Assembly (NCBI GenBank): GCA_937899785.1
Contig: CALCCG010000247.1
Span: 1-38,157, forward strand
Length of the DNA stretch: 38,157 bases
Origin: an uncultured Erythrobacter sp.
GTDB lineage: Bacteria > Pseudomonadota > Alphaproteobacteria > Sphingomonadales > Sphingomonadaceae
Direction of reading: 5' to 3'
Below, piece after piece: positions 18,147 through 26,677 of the stretch. The translations under genes were made by a program, and so were the position numbers. Every line of letters starts with the position of its first letter. The first letter of the stretch is position 1. Below the pieces are notes generated by a model that was not told the DNA's origin, did not search any database, and worked only from the letters and a program-made list of their open reading frames with translations.

Positions 18147-19025
18147 TCAGGCGTCGGCGGGCAAAGCGCGTTGAGCGGGTTGGCTCGCCGGGCTGACCGA
18201 CTTGAGCTGGTAGAGGCTTGCGCGTTCGGGCATAGGGGCAAAGGCGCTGGTCTGGCCCACCACGGTCTCACCCGCGCCCAGCATCAAGAAGCCGTCGGCG
18301 TTCATCGCGCTGGCGAGCCGGGCGAAGGCTTTTTCGCGCGTCGCCTGATCAAAGTAGAGCAGCACGTTGCGGCACAGGACCAAATCAAAACGCGCGCGGG
18401 CCGGCGGTTCATCCAACACATTGTGCGCTTGAAACCGAGTGATTTGGCGGGTGGTGTCCTTAACCTTCCAGCCCGCCGGTGTTTCATCAAAATGGCGCAG
18501 CATTTCGATGACGCCAAGCCCGCGCTGAACTTCGAATTGGCTGTAGAGCCCGCTGCGCGCCGCCTCGATCACGCGCGCTGAAACATCGGTGCCCAAAAGG
18601 TCGATAGTCCAGCCATGCCAGCGCTCGGGATTGTCGGCAAAGGCCATGGCCAGGCTGTGCACTTCCTGCCCGGTCGAGCAACCGGCGCACCAGATCGAGA
18701 TGCGGCGCGTGTCCGCTCGCTTGCGGGCGAGGTTTGGCAGGACATGTTCGGACAGCTGATCAAAAGTCGGCTTGTCGCGGAAGAAATAGGTTTCGTTATT
18801 GAGCAAGGCTTCAACCACCTGCTGCGCCAGAGCGCGCTTGGCGGCGCGGGTTTCCTGTCCTTCGAGCAAGCAGACGAGCTGATCGACATTGCTGATGCCT
18901 TGCTCGCGAAAGACACCCGCAAGCGCAGTGGAGACGCGCCAGCGGCGGCTTTCGGTGAGATGCTGGCCAGTGCGTTCGGCCAGGAGGTCAGCGATGATCT
19001 GGTGGGAGGCGTGATGCGCGTCCAT
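18147..19025 (-). CDS. cheR: CheR chemotaxis protein methyltransferase
   Basis: A 292-residue protein of normal CheR length that methylates MCP glutamates with S-adenosylmethionine. Landmarks are NETYFFRDKPTFDQL in the N-terminal region, the SAM-binding WCAGCSTGQEVHSLAM (usually GCSTGEE) and CRNVLLYFD. It is the last core che gene, 14 bases after cheB. A 198-base gap then separates it from the GGDEF-EAL gene. That gap holds only short GC-rich inverted repeats and no obvious terminator, so read-through is possible. Confidence 0.95.
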   Translation of the reverse strand: MDAHHASHQIIADLLAERTGQHLTESRRWRVSTALAGVFREQGISNVDQLVCLLEGQETRAAKRALAQQVVEALLNNETYFFRDKPTFDQLSEHVLPNLARKRADTRRISIWCAGCSTGQEVHSLAMAFADNPERWHGWTIDLLGTDVSARVIEAARSGLYSQFEVQRGLGVIEMLRHFDETPAGWKVKDTTRQITRFQAHNVLDEPPARARFDLVLCRNVLLYFDQATREKAFARLASAMNADGFLMLGAGETVVGQTSAFAPMPERASLYQLKSVSPASQPAQRALPADA

Positions 19026-19039
19026 GGTGTGATAGTGGC

Positions 19040-20212
19040 TTACCCGCGCTCAGCGCTCGCGACGCGTTGCCCGGCTTCGATCACACGCGCGGCGAGCTCT
19101 TGCGGAGCGGCCACTAGGCTGCTCAGCCCCGCCTTTGTCACCGCGCCGGGCATGCCCCAGACCGCGCTTGTCTCGGCGTCTTGTGCGATGATTGTGCCGC
19201 CCGCTGCAACCAGCGCCTGCGCGCCCTCGAGCCCGTCGCGTCCCATACCTGACAACACGACCCCTAGCACCCGGCCCTCGCAGACCTCGGCGAGGCTGGC
19301 GAACATCGGATCGACCGAAGGCAGGCATCCGCTGCGCGCCGGCTCCGCGGAAATGCGCGCGATCAGTCGATCGCCCCTCCGGCGCACGACCATATGGCCG
19401 TGGCCGGTCGCGATCGCGACTTCGCCGCGGCGGACTTCGGTGCCGTCATCAGCGATCACCGCGCGGCGCGCGCAGGCCATTTCCACCTGGCGGGCGAAAA
19501 CCGGGATGAACGAAGGGGGGAGGTGCTGGGTAATCAGGATCGGCAGGTCAAATTCAGGCGGGAGGCCGCGCAGCAGGATGTTGAGCGCATGGATTCCGCC
19601 GGTCGATGCGCCGATGGCGATCACCTCAGGTGGTGCGGAGGACGTCGCTTTGGCGGCTGGCGTCTTGAGAAGGGTGGGGGTGCTGGTGGCTTGGCCTCCA
19701 CGCGGTGCGGTCTCTGCGCCGGTTTCACTGGCGACGTTGGCGCCGATGGCAGGCTCACCCAGCGCGCGGATCTTGCTCAGCAATTGCGCGCGATAGCTTT
19801 CATCAAAACCGCCCGGTCGTGGCTTGAGCATCGTGTCCGCCGCGCCCATGGAGAGCGCAGAGATCGTGTGCTCCGCGCCGTCCTGAGTGAGCGAGGAGAC
19901 CACCAGAACCTGGCCGCCGCGCGCGCGTTCAAGGATCGCGGGCAGCGCTTCCAGACCGCCCATGCCGGGCATCTCCAGATCAAGCAGGATCACATCGGCG
20001 GGCGCTTTCTCAAGCTGAGCGATGGCGCGTTCAGCGCTGCTGGCGGTGTCAGTCACCCGCATGGCGCGATCGCTTTCGACCATACGCTTGAAGATCGTGC
20101 GCACCGTGAGCGAATCGTCGACGATCATCACCCGGATCGCCGCCTGGTGCGCAGCGGATGGCGTCGACCCTCCGGGCGCGGCCGATGTCGAAGACGAAAG
20201 GGGTGCGTTCAC
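19040..20212 (-). CDS. cheB: CheB protein-glutamate methylesterase/deamidase
   Basis: A 390-residue response regulator with an N-terminal receiver (VMIVDDS, phospho-acceptor Asp78 in LLDLEMPG), a Pro/Ala-rich linker and a CheB methylesterase domain with the catalytic Ser in GASTGG, His in TQHLPP and Asp in SGMGRDG. It removes methyl groups from the MCPs and is activated by CheA. Its GTG start overlaps the cheY stop as GTGA. No cheD gene is present nearby. Confidence 0.96.
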   Translation of the reverse strand: MNAPLSSSTSAAPGGSTPSAAHQAAIRVMIVDDSLTVRTIFKRMVESDRAMRVTDTASSAERAIAQLEKAPADVILLDLEMPGMGGLEALPAILERARGGQVLVVSSLTQDGAEHTISALSMGAADTMLKPRPGGFDESYRAQLLSKIRALGEPAIGANVASETGAETAPRGGQATSTPTLLKTPAAKATSSAPPEVIAIGASTGGIHALNILLRGLPPEFDLPILITQHLPPSFIPVFARQVEMACARRAVIADDGTEVRRGEVAIATGHGHMVVRRRGDRLIARISAEPARSGCLPSVDPMFASLAEVCEGRVLGVVLSGMGRDGLEGAQALVAAGGTIIAQDAETSAVWGMPGAVTKAGLSSLVAAPQELAARVIEAGQRVASAERG

Positions 20213-20574
20213 GCGAAGCCCACCAATTGCAGTTTGATCTGCAGCGTTTCGTGGTCAAACGGTTTCATCACATATTCGTCAGCGCCGGCGGAAATCGCCT
20301 CGCGAATATGGGCGACGTCGTTTTCGGTGGTGCAGAACACGACCTTGGGCTTATCGCCGCCGGGACGCTTGCGCAGCTGGATGATGAACTCGATCCCGGT
20401 CATCACCGGCATGTTCCAATCGAGCAGGACGACGTCCGGCATCGCCTTGTCGCACGCGTTGAGGCCCTCTTGGCCGTTTTCCGCCTCGTCGACGGTGAAT
20501 CCCAAAGATTCGAGGATGTGCCTCGACACTTTTCGGATCACGCGCGAATCATCGACGATTAGACAGGTTTTCAT
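20209..20574 (-). CDS. cheY: CheY-type single-domain response regulator
   Basis: A 121-residue stand-alone receiver. The acidic pair is in IVDDSR, the phospho-acceptor is Asp52 in LLDWNMP, the switch Thr is in FCTTEND and the conserved Lys is in VMKPFD. A good AAGGGTGAT ribosome site precedes the ATG. It lies between cheW (78-base gap) and cheB (four-base overlap), so it is most likely the output regulator of this CheA. The target, a flagellar motor or another machine, is not in the window. Confidence 0.95.
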   Translation of the reverse strand: MKTCLIVDDSRVIRKVSRHILESLGFTVDEAENGQEGLNACDKAMPDVVLLDWNMPVMTGIEFIIQLRKRPGGDKPKVVFCTTENDVAHIREAISAGADEYVMKPFDHETLQIKLQLVGFA

Positions 20575-20652
20575 GGATCACCCTTGTTGTGGCGACCAAA
20601 TCGTAGAGGGAAGCGGTAACTATTGGATTAAGCCCGTGCTCCCATTGTCGCG

Positions 20653-21117
20653 TTACGCGCTGGCGCTTTGCAACCCGCCAGCGCTGTGGGTGCCCGCTTC
20701 GGGGCCAGCGATCAGCGCTTCGAGATCGATCATCAACGCCGGACCGATCGCCGTTTCGATCATACCCGTCGCGAGCCGTGTCCATTCCGGACCAAAACCG
20801 CCCGGCACGCTTTCCGGCGAGGACCGTCCGATGGCGATATCCTCGATTGCGTCGACCATGAGCGCGTAGGAGTGTCCACCCACGGCCACCACCGCAGCGC
20901 GGTGATCGGTTGCCCACTTGACGTCGGAGAACCCCAAAGCAAGACGGCAATCAATTACGGTCAACGCCTGACTGCGCAGGGCGGTGATGCCCGCAATGAA
21001 GCTTGGACTGCGCGGCACTGGCGTGATGGCGCCCAGCTCGATGACCGACTTCACGTCATGCGCGTGCAGCGCGCAGCGACGTCCGGCGATCTGGGCCATG
21101 ACGAGCAGGTCGTTCAC
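20653..21117 (-). CDS. cheW: CheW coupling protein
   Basis: A 154-residue CheW-like adaptor linking MCPs to CheA, recognised from the AHDVKSVIELGAITPVP start of the fold and the GITALRSQALTVIDCRLALG core. The start is a GTG overlapping the cheA stop by four bases (GTGA), so the two are translationally coupled. The last residues are Ala/Ser-rich and probably flexible. Confidence 0.92.
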   Translation of the reverse strand: MNDLLVMAQIAGRRCALHAHDVKSVIELGAITPVPRSPSFIAGITALRSQALTVIDCRLALGFSDVKWATDHRAAVVAVGGHSYALMVDAIEDIAIGRSSPESVPGGFGPEWTRLATGMIETAIGPALMIDLEALIAGPEAGTHSAGGLQSASA

Positions 21118-23576
21118 GCGGCTTCTCCTTCGGCATCGGGCCCGCTGCGTGTCGCCTTGGCGGCGTTGGCAATCGTACCGGCGCGCGCTTGGCGAAGCGC
21201 CTCGAGCAGGCCTTCACGGTCATAGCGGTAGATGGACTCGCTCCCACGCGCGCCATCGGGGTGATCGCGCAGGCGGATAAGCGGTTCGGCAATTGGCAGG
21301 TCCAGCGCGCTGGCGGATTCGTATTCGTCCTCGAACCAGATCGAAAGCGCCGCTTCACTGTCGGCTTCGTTGTGCGGGACCACATCGTATCCGGCCGAGG
21401 CCACCAGCGGAGACAGGATCGTGTCGGCCCATTCGCCTTTGGGAAGGCGGCATTTCGGGCGCGCCACTTGATTGGGAGTCTCTGCGTAGCGGGAAAAGAC
21501 CTGATGCCCATCGATCAGCGAAACCGTGCTCCCGCCCACCAGGGTGACCGCTTCGATCAGCGGGTCGTCGGTAACGGGCTTCAGATCGTCGCTAAGCGCG
21601 ACGGCGTCGTCGATCTCGCGCACCGCTAGGAGGAGTTCGGTGGCTCCATCGCTGAGGCGCAGAAGACGAATTTTGTCCGCGGGGAGCGGGCCGTCGGGCA
21701 AACCGATCAACGGCAGGATCACCCCGTCAATCACCGCGCGTGGGCTGGTCGAGCTGCGGTCGATCGCGTCGGCGGGCGTGGTCTCAATGCGTTGCACCAG
21801 CTCCAGACGCACCGCTCGGCGGCGATCTTCGAAATCGGTGAAAAGCATGGCGCGCTGGACGATGTCGGCGCGGCGCGTGTCCTCTTCCAGAGCGTCGGCC
21901 AGAACGCGTGTGCGCGCATCCGACATGAGGTTGTAAATCGAGGCGATGTTGGTCACGTCGAGCAGCAGAACCGGCTGGCCATCGTCCAGCAAGGTCGAAC
22001 CGGCGTAAAGACGGCTCTTCATGACCGCAGGCGCCAGCGGCTTGACGACAATATCGCCGTGGCTGTGAATGGCGTCGACCGCGAGCGCGAACAGATCGCC
22101 GCTTGCCAGCCGCAGCATCACCATCGAACGATCGGCTCCGTCCCCCGCATCAGGCGGCAGGTCAAGCACATCAGCCAGCACCAGGCAGGGCACACGCTGG
22201 CCCCGGAAGGTGACCAGCGCGGTCTCGCCGATCTGAGTGTAATCTAGCGATTTGGCCGACGCGTGGATGATCTCTTCGACATAGCTTTGCGGGATCGCAA
22301 AGCGCTGTGGGCCGACTTCGACCGTGAGGCCGGCAATGATGCTGAGCGTGAGCGGGATTTGCAGCGTGAAGAGCGTGCCCACTCCGGTTGTGCTCGACAC
22401 TTTGATGCTGCCGCCGACTTTCTCCAAATTCTCGCGCACCACGTCGAGCCCGACGCCGCGTCCCGAGACATTGGAGACCGTTTCGGCCGTGGAGAAGCCG
22501 GGTTCGAAGATCAGCTGGAGGATCTTCTCACGGTCCATCTCAGCGCGTTCAGCCGGGGTGATCAGGCCGGTTGAGATGGCCTTGGCCGCAATCCTTTCTT
22601 CCTCGATACCGCGCCCATCATCGCTGACCACGATCGAGATCGTGTTGCCCGATTGGCGCGCAGCGATTGAGAGGAAGGCGGTCTCACGCTTGCCCTTCGC
22701 CAGGCGTTCATGCGGGGTCTCAACCCCGTGATCGATCGCGTTGCGGATGATGTGGGTAACAGGATCGCGGATCATCTCGATCATTTCGCGGTCGAGTTCA
22801 ACATCGCCGCCTTCCAGATCGATCAGCACCTGTTTGCCAAGTTCGGCTGATAAATCGCGCACCAGTCGCGGCAGGGCGCCGAACAGGGTTTCGATCCGTT
22901 GCATGCGCATCCGGGTGATGGCGTCGCGCACATCAGACAGGATGCTGGTGAGGCGTTCGAACGGGCCATCAATGGTCGGCTGATTCCCCGCCTGGCGCAG
23001 GCGGTGGGCCAGGTCATTGCGCGCCAGCACCATGTCCGAGACACCGCTCATCACCCGATCGAGCAGGTCGACCGGCAGGCGGATGGTGCGCTGTGCTGTC
23101 GGGTTGGCCGGCGCCGGGGCGGCGGACGTGTGGCCGGGCCTTTGCGCCGTTTCGGACTCTTCCAAACCCTTTGGGACGTCGTCCTCGATCGTCAGGTCGG
23201 GGACCGGCGCGCCCTCTCCAAGCGCGGCGATCAGGTCCGCATCATCGCCCTCCGGGCATGTCCCGTCGGTCTCGATCGCGTCGACCAGTTCGACGATCCG
23301 ATCAATCACTGCCAGCGCGGCGGAGACCAGCGCGGCGTCCGGTTCGCGGCGCCCGGCCCGCACATCGGCGAGCGCGTCTTCGGCCGCGTGGCTGAGGCTG
23401 GCGAGGCGGGGAAAATCGAAAAAGCCGCAATTGCCCTTCACCGTGTGGACAAAGCGGAAGATCGCATCAATGCGCGATCCGTCGGCCGGGTTGGCTTCCC
23501 AGGCGATGATCTCGCCTTCGCTCGCCTCGAGCATTTCGCGTGTCTCGGCGACGAAATCGGCCAGCAGGTCGTCCAT
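21114..23576 (-). CDS. cheA: CheA chemotaxis histidine kinase with degenerate C-terminal receiver
   Basis: An 820-residue kinase. The HPt domain carries phospho-His44 (FVHTVKGNCGFF). A linker, dimerisation helices and an HATPase follow, with N box HIIRNAIDHGVE, VSDDGRGIEEE and SGRGVGLDVV. A CheW-like domain spans about 415-550, a second CheW-like segment about 570-700, and a receiver-like tail about 700-810. The tail keeps the shape of a receiver (ILSPLVASAGYDVV, and YDREGLLEALRQ at the end), but the acidic pair, the phospho-Asp strand and the Lys are not visible, so it is probably not phosphorylated. It is first in the che operon, 69 bases after a hairpin, and is followed by overlapping cheW. 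Confidence 0.95.
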   Translation of the reverse strand: MDDLLADFVAETREMLEASEGEIIAWEANPADGSRIDAIFRFVHTVKGNCGFFDFPRLASLSHAAEDALADVRAGRREPDAALVSAALAVIDRIVELVDAIETDGTCPEGDDADLIAALGEGAPVPDLTIEDDVPKGLEESETAQRPGHTSAAPAPANPTAQRTIRLPVDLLDRVMSGVSDMVLARNDLAHRLRQAGNQPTIDGPFERLTSILSDVRDAITRMRMQRIETLFGALPRLVRDLSAELGKQVLIDLEGGDVELDREMIEMIRDPVTHIIRNAIDHGVETPHERLAKGKRETAFLSIAARQSGNTISIVVSDDGRGIEEERIAAKAISTGLITPAERAEMDREKILQLIFEPGFSTAETVSNVSGRGVGLDVVRENLEKVGGSIKVSSTTGVGTLFTLQIPLTLSIIAGLTVEVGPQRFAIPQSYVEEIIHASAKSLDYTQIGETALVTFRGQRVPCLVLADVLDLPPDAGDGADRSMVMLRLASGDLFALAVDAIHSHGDIVVKPLAPAVMKSRLYAGSTLLDDGQPVLLLDVTNIASIYNLMSDARTRVLADALEEDTRRADIVQRAMLFTDFEDRRRAVRLELVQRIETTPADAIDRSSTSPRAVIDGVILPLIGLPDGPLPADKIRLLRLSDGATELLLAVREIDDAVALSDDLKPVTDDPLIEAVTLVGGSTVSLIDGHQVFSRYAETPNQVARPKCRLPKGEWADTILSPLVASAGYDVVPHNEADSEAALSIWFEDEYESASALDLPIAEPLIRLRDHPDGARGSESIYRYDREGLLEALRQARAGTIANAAKATRSGPDAEGEAA

Positions 23577-23645
23577 ATTGCGCTTTGGCCCCCAGGGGTT
23601 CTCGAACGAAGTTACGTCCAGCCTCTATGGCGCGCGATGGTTAAT

Positions 23646-23666
23646 GAAGGCCTACCGTAGGCCTTC
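23646..23666 (-). terminator. Perfect hairpin downstream of the MATE gene
   Basis: GAAGGCCTAC (23646-23655) and GTAGGCCTTC (23657-23666) form a near-perfect 10-base inverted repeat, 7 bases after the MATE stop and just upstream of cheA. No clear T-run follows on the minus strand (ATTAACC), so termination would be weak or factor-assisted. It is a likely boundary between the two units. Confidence 0.5.
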
Positions 23667-23673
23667 CAAGCGC

Positions 23674-25077
23674 TCAGGGATGGGCGCGCTTGACCCGGCG
23701 GCCCAGGACCCACCAGATCAGCGCCACACCGGTTACTGCGCCAAAGATGTTGGCGGCCAGCTCCGCTCCATAGATCGCCGAAGAGCCCAGCGCCTGATCA
23801 AACAAAAGCGCGAAAGGCAGCATCACAAGGAACACGCGCAGGATTGACTGGGTCAGCGCAAAGGAGGCGCGGTCGACCGCGTTCAGAACACCGTTGGCGA
23901 CAATCAGCAGGCCAAAGCCCGCATAGCCCCACGCAGCGATGTTGATGTAGAGCGCAAACTCCCGGATGACGGCGGGGTTGTCGGTGAAGAGGCGCGCAAA
24001 CCATTCGCCCGCAGCAAACAGCAGGACCGCGGTGCCGAGGCCCCAGACGAGGCAAAAGCCGCCCGCCCAGACCGCCGCCTCGCGCGCACGATCGTATTTG
24101 CGTGCGCCCCAGTTCTGGCCGACAATCGCGCCGATTGAACCCGAGAGCGCGAGCAGCGGCACCGTTGCAAAGCTTTGTAACCGGCCCGCTGCGCCAAAGC
24201 CCGCCAGCGCGTCGTGCCCCTGCGCCGCGATCAGCGCGGTCAGGATCGAGAGGCCGATCGGGTTGATCGCGTTGGAAAAGGCGGCGGGCCCTCCGACGCG
24301 CAGGATGGCGACCGCCGGGTCGACCAGTTGCCCGCGCCGCAGCAGGCCAAGGTCGATGCGGATGGCGGCGCGGCGCACCATGAAAATGGCGAACACAAAC
24401 CCCGCCGCCCATCCCGATATGGTGGCGTAGGCCGCTCCGGTGATCCCCCAACCCTCAAACCCAAAGGCGCCGGTGATGAGGATCGGATCAAGGATCCAGT
24501 TGACCGCCGCGAAGCTGACATTGATCGCGCTCGATTTGCCCGCCTCGCCTTGCGCGCGCAGCACGCCTGAAAACCCCATGATCCCGATCTGCAGCGGAAA
24601 ACCCAGCGCAAAGGGCGCCATGTAGAGCTTTATCAGAGGCAAGAGATCGGCGGGCGCGTTCATAAGGTCGAACAGCGGATCGATCAGGGCGTAGACGCCC
24701 AGGCCGATGGTCAACCCCGCCACCAGCGAGAAGACGACACCAAAGGTCGCGCGCCGCGCCGCTTTGACCTCATCGCCTTCGCCCAAAGCGCGGCTGACCA
24801 TCGAATTGATCCCCACCATCACGCCCACACCCAGCGATCCTAGCGCAATGGTGATCGGGAAGATGAAGGAGATCGCCGCCAGCGCCTCGCCCCCCAGTTG
24901 GCCGATGAAATAGGCGTCGATCAGCCCGATCGACATGATCGCGGCGACGCCGACAATTCCGGGAAGCGTCTGGCCCACAAGATGTCTGGTGATCGGGCCG
25001 GTTGTAAGAGGCGCCATTTGCGCAAAGCGCGCGTCCGCTGTGTCAGCGGAATCGATTGTGGGGGAGGGAGCGGTCAT
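23674..25077 (-). CDS. MATE family multidrug/sodium antiporter
   Basis: A 467-residue integral membrane protein with about 12 helices and the two-fold MATE layout (e.g. AAIMSIGLIDAYFIGQLGG in the first half, GFGAAGRLQSFATVPLLALS in the second). Family members export cationic drugs or metabolites in exchange for Na+ or H+, and the substrate cannot be read from sequence. It is transcribed away from the class II aldolase gene and ends in a hairpin before cheA, so it is probably monocistronic. Confidence 0.93.
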   Translation of the reverse strand: MTAPSPTIDSADTADARFAQMAPLTTGPITRHLVGQTLPGIVGVAAIMSIGLIDAYFIGQLGGEALAAISFIFPITIALGSLGVGVMVGINSMVSRALGEGDEVKAARRATFGVVFSLVAGLTIGLGVYALIDPLFDLMNAPADLLPLIKLYMAPFALGFPLQIGIMGFSGVLRAQGEAGKSSAINVSFAAVNWILDPILITGAFGFEGWGITGAAYATISGWAAGFVFAIFMVRRAAIRIDLGLLRRGQLVDPAVAILRVGGPAAFSNAINPIGLSILTALIAAQGHDALAGFGAAGRLQSFATVPLLALSGSIGAIVGQNWGARKYDRAREAAVWAGGFCLVWGLGTAVLLFAAGEWFARLFTDNPAVIREFALYINIAAWGYAGFGLLIVANGVLNAVDRASFALTQSILRVFLVMLPFALLFDQALGSSAIYGAELAANIFGAVTGVALIWWVLGRRVKRAHP

Positions 25078-25293
25078 GAAGCCGCGCGCCTAGACGCAAG
25101 GAGGCACAGGCGCAAAACAAAATACCTTGAATGGAGGACAGCGCGGATATCTTGGGTTTCAACGATCCGGGACTATGCGCGGTTCCGCTGATCGCCGTGT
25201 GTCTGATCCAGCGCGGAATGTCTTGTCGCCTGGCCCCAAGCCATGCGATACAGCCACCCAAGAGCAGGACACGAGAAGAGAGGACCGGTTCCC

Positions 25294-26058
25294 ATGGCCA
25301 CCCAGTTGAAGCCCACTATCGAATGCAGCCCCGAAGAATGGCAGGCCCGTCTGGATCTGGCCGCATGCTATCGCATCTTTGATCATCTGGGCTGGTCGGA
25401 GTCGATCTATAACCACATCTCTGTGAAGGTCCCCGGAGAGGAAGACACCTTTCTGATCAACCCGTTTGGCCTGCTCTATGACGAAGTGACCGCGTCCAAC
25501 CTCGTCAAGATCGATGTCGAAGGCAACAATGTTGGCCCGTCGCAATATATGGTCAACAAAGCGGGCTTCACCCAGCACGCCTATTTTCACAAACATCTGG
25601 GCGAGCGCGCGGACGCGATCTGCCACGTGCACACAACCGCGACGATGGCGGTGTGCAGCCACAAAGACGGCCTGATGCCGACCAATTTTTACGCCTGCAG
25701 TTTCCAGAATCAGATGGGCTATCACGACTTTGAAGGCGTCACGGTGCGCGAAGAAGAAGGCGAGCGTCTGGTCGAAAATCTGGGCGGTAAGTCGATTCTG
25801 ATGCTGCGCAATCACGGTCCGGTTGTGATGGACAAGACGATCCAGGGCATGTTCGTCAAAATGTGGTCGCTGCAGCGCGCCTGCGAAATTCAGGTCGCGA
25901 CCGTCGGCATGGGCGATCCGCAAGTCGTTCCACAAGAGGTGATCGATGTGCACCAGCGCGATCTCGCCGTGATGCAGAGCCAGGGCGGCGCAGGCATCTT
26001 CGATTTCGAAGCGTGGAAGCGCCGCGTTTCCAAGATCGACGACAGCTGGCGTTCGTAA
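25294..26058 (+). CDS. Class II aldolase/adducin family protein
   Basis: A 254-residue cytosolic protein with the family metal-ligand pattern: CHVHTTATM supplies two His, and LRNHGPVV supplies a third. The body matches adducin-head/class II aldolase proteins of 250-260 residues found widely in proteobacteria, whose substrates are mostly unknown. The ATG follows AAGAGAGGA. An in-frame ATG 51 bases upstream is less likely. It is 47 bases upstream of the 2Fe-2S subunit gene and probably co-transcribed with it. Confidence 0.93.
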   Translation: MATQLKPTIECSPEEWQARLDLAACYRIFDHLGWSESIYNHISVKVPGEEDTFLINPFGLLYDEVTASNLVKIDVEGNNVGPSQYMVNKAGFTQHAYFHKHLGERADAICHVHTTATMAVCSHKDGLMPTNFYACSFQNQMGYHDFEGVTVREEEGERLVENLGGKSILMLRNHGPVVMDKTIQGMFVKMWSLQRACEIQVATVGMGDPQVVPQEVIDVHQRDLAVMQSQGGAGIFDFEAWKRRVSKIDDSWRS

Positions 26059-26105
26059 TCGCGACAATTTAAGGCGAGCGCCAAGGAGAATTTGGCATTT
26101 CGCGC

Positions 26106-26663
26106 ATGACCATCAACGGCGCGCCGGTTGAGTTCGATCTCGACCCGCGCACCCCGCTGCTTTACGCGCTGCGCGAAGCGGCTAACCTGACCGGCACGAA
26201 GAGTGGCGGCGGGCAAGAGGATTGTTCGTGCGGGGTGTGCATGGTGCTGGTCGATGGGGTGGCCTTGCGCTCGTGCCGGATCACTCTGGCAGAGGCTGAG
26301 GGCCGGCTGATCACCACGATCGAGGGGCTAAGCGCGGACCGCTCGCATCCCGTGCAACAGGCAATGGTGGCCGAACAGGCGATCCAGTGCGGCTTTTGCA
26401 CGCCGGGTATGGTGATCGCAGCGGCCGCGCTGATCCAACGCAACACCGCGCCCAGCCGCGAAGAGATCGAAGCCGCCGTTCCCAATCTGTGCCGTTGCGG
26501 GGTCTATCCCCGCCTGATCACCGCGATCCAGCGCGCGGGCCGCGTGGCGCAGCGGCGCGAGAGTATCAGCGCCGCGCCCGCTCCGGGCATAAGCCCCGAA
26601 GACGCGGCGGCGGCGGTTCCCGCCCTATCAGTCCCGGAGGAAGTGCAGAGCCCCCGGGACTGA
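26106..26663 (+). CDS. (2Fe-2S)-binding small subunit of a xanthine oxidase/isoquinoline oxidoreductase type enzyme
   Basis: A 185-residue protein with the two 2Fe-2S clusters of molybdenum hydroxylase small subunits: CSCGVCMVLVDG with its later Cys (ALRSCR), then CGFCTPGM and NLCRCGVYPR. It would pass electrons from a molybdopterin catalytic subunit. About 30 extra C-terminal residues are Ala/Pro-rich and probably disordered. It follows the class II aldolase, and the next gene is a convergent TonB receptor, so no molybdopterin (IorB/XdhB-like) subunit or maturation gene is adjacent. It must pair with a subunit encoded elsewhere or be a remnant. The GGAG upstream is rather far (about 19 bases) from the ATG. 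Confidence 0.93.
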   Translation: MTINGAPVEFDLDPRTPLLYALREAANLTGTKSGGGQEDCSCGVCMVLVDGVALRSCRITLAEAEGRLITTIEGLSADRSHPVQQAMVAEQAIQCGFCTPGMVIAAAALIQRNTAPSREEIEAAVPNLCRCGVYPRLITAIQRAGRVAQRRESISAAPAPGISPEDAAAAVPALSVPEEVQSPRD

Positions 26664-26677
26664 GATAACGGTCTGTT

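Noticed and set aside
19394..20869. A 491-residue plus-strand reading frame
   Set aside because: It is antisense to cheB, cheY and cheW, which have clear motifs. High GC content makes such open antisense frames common.
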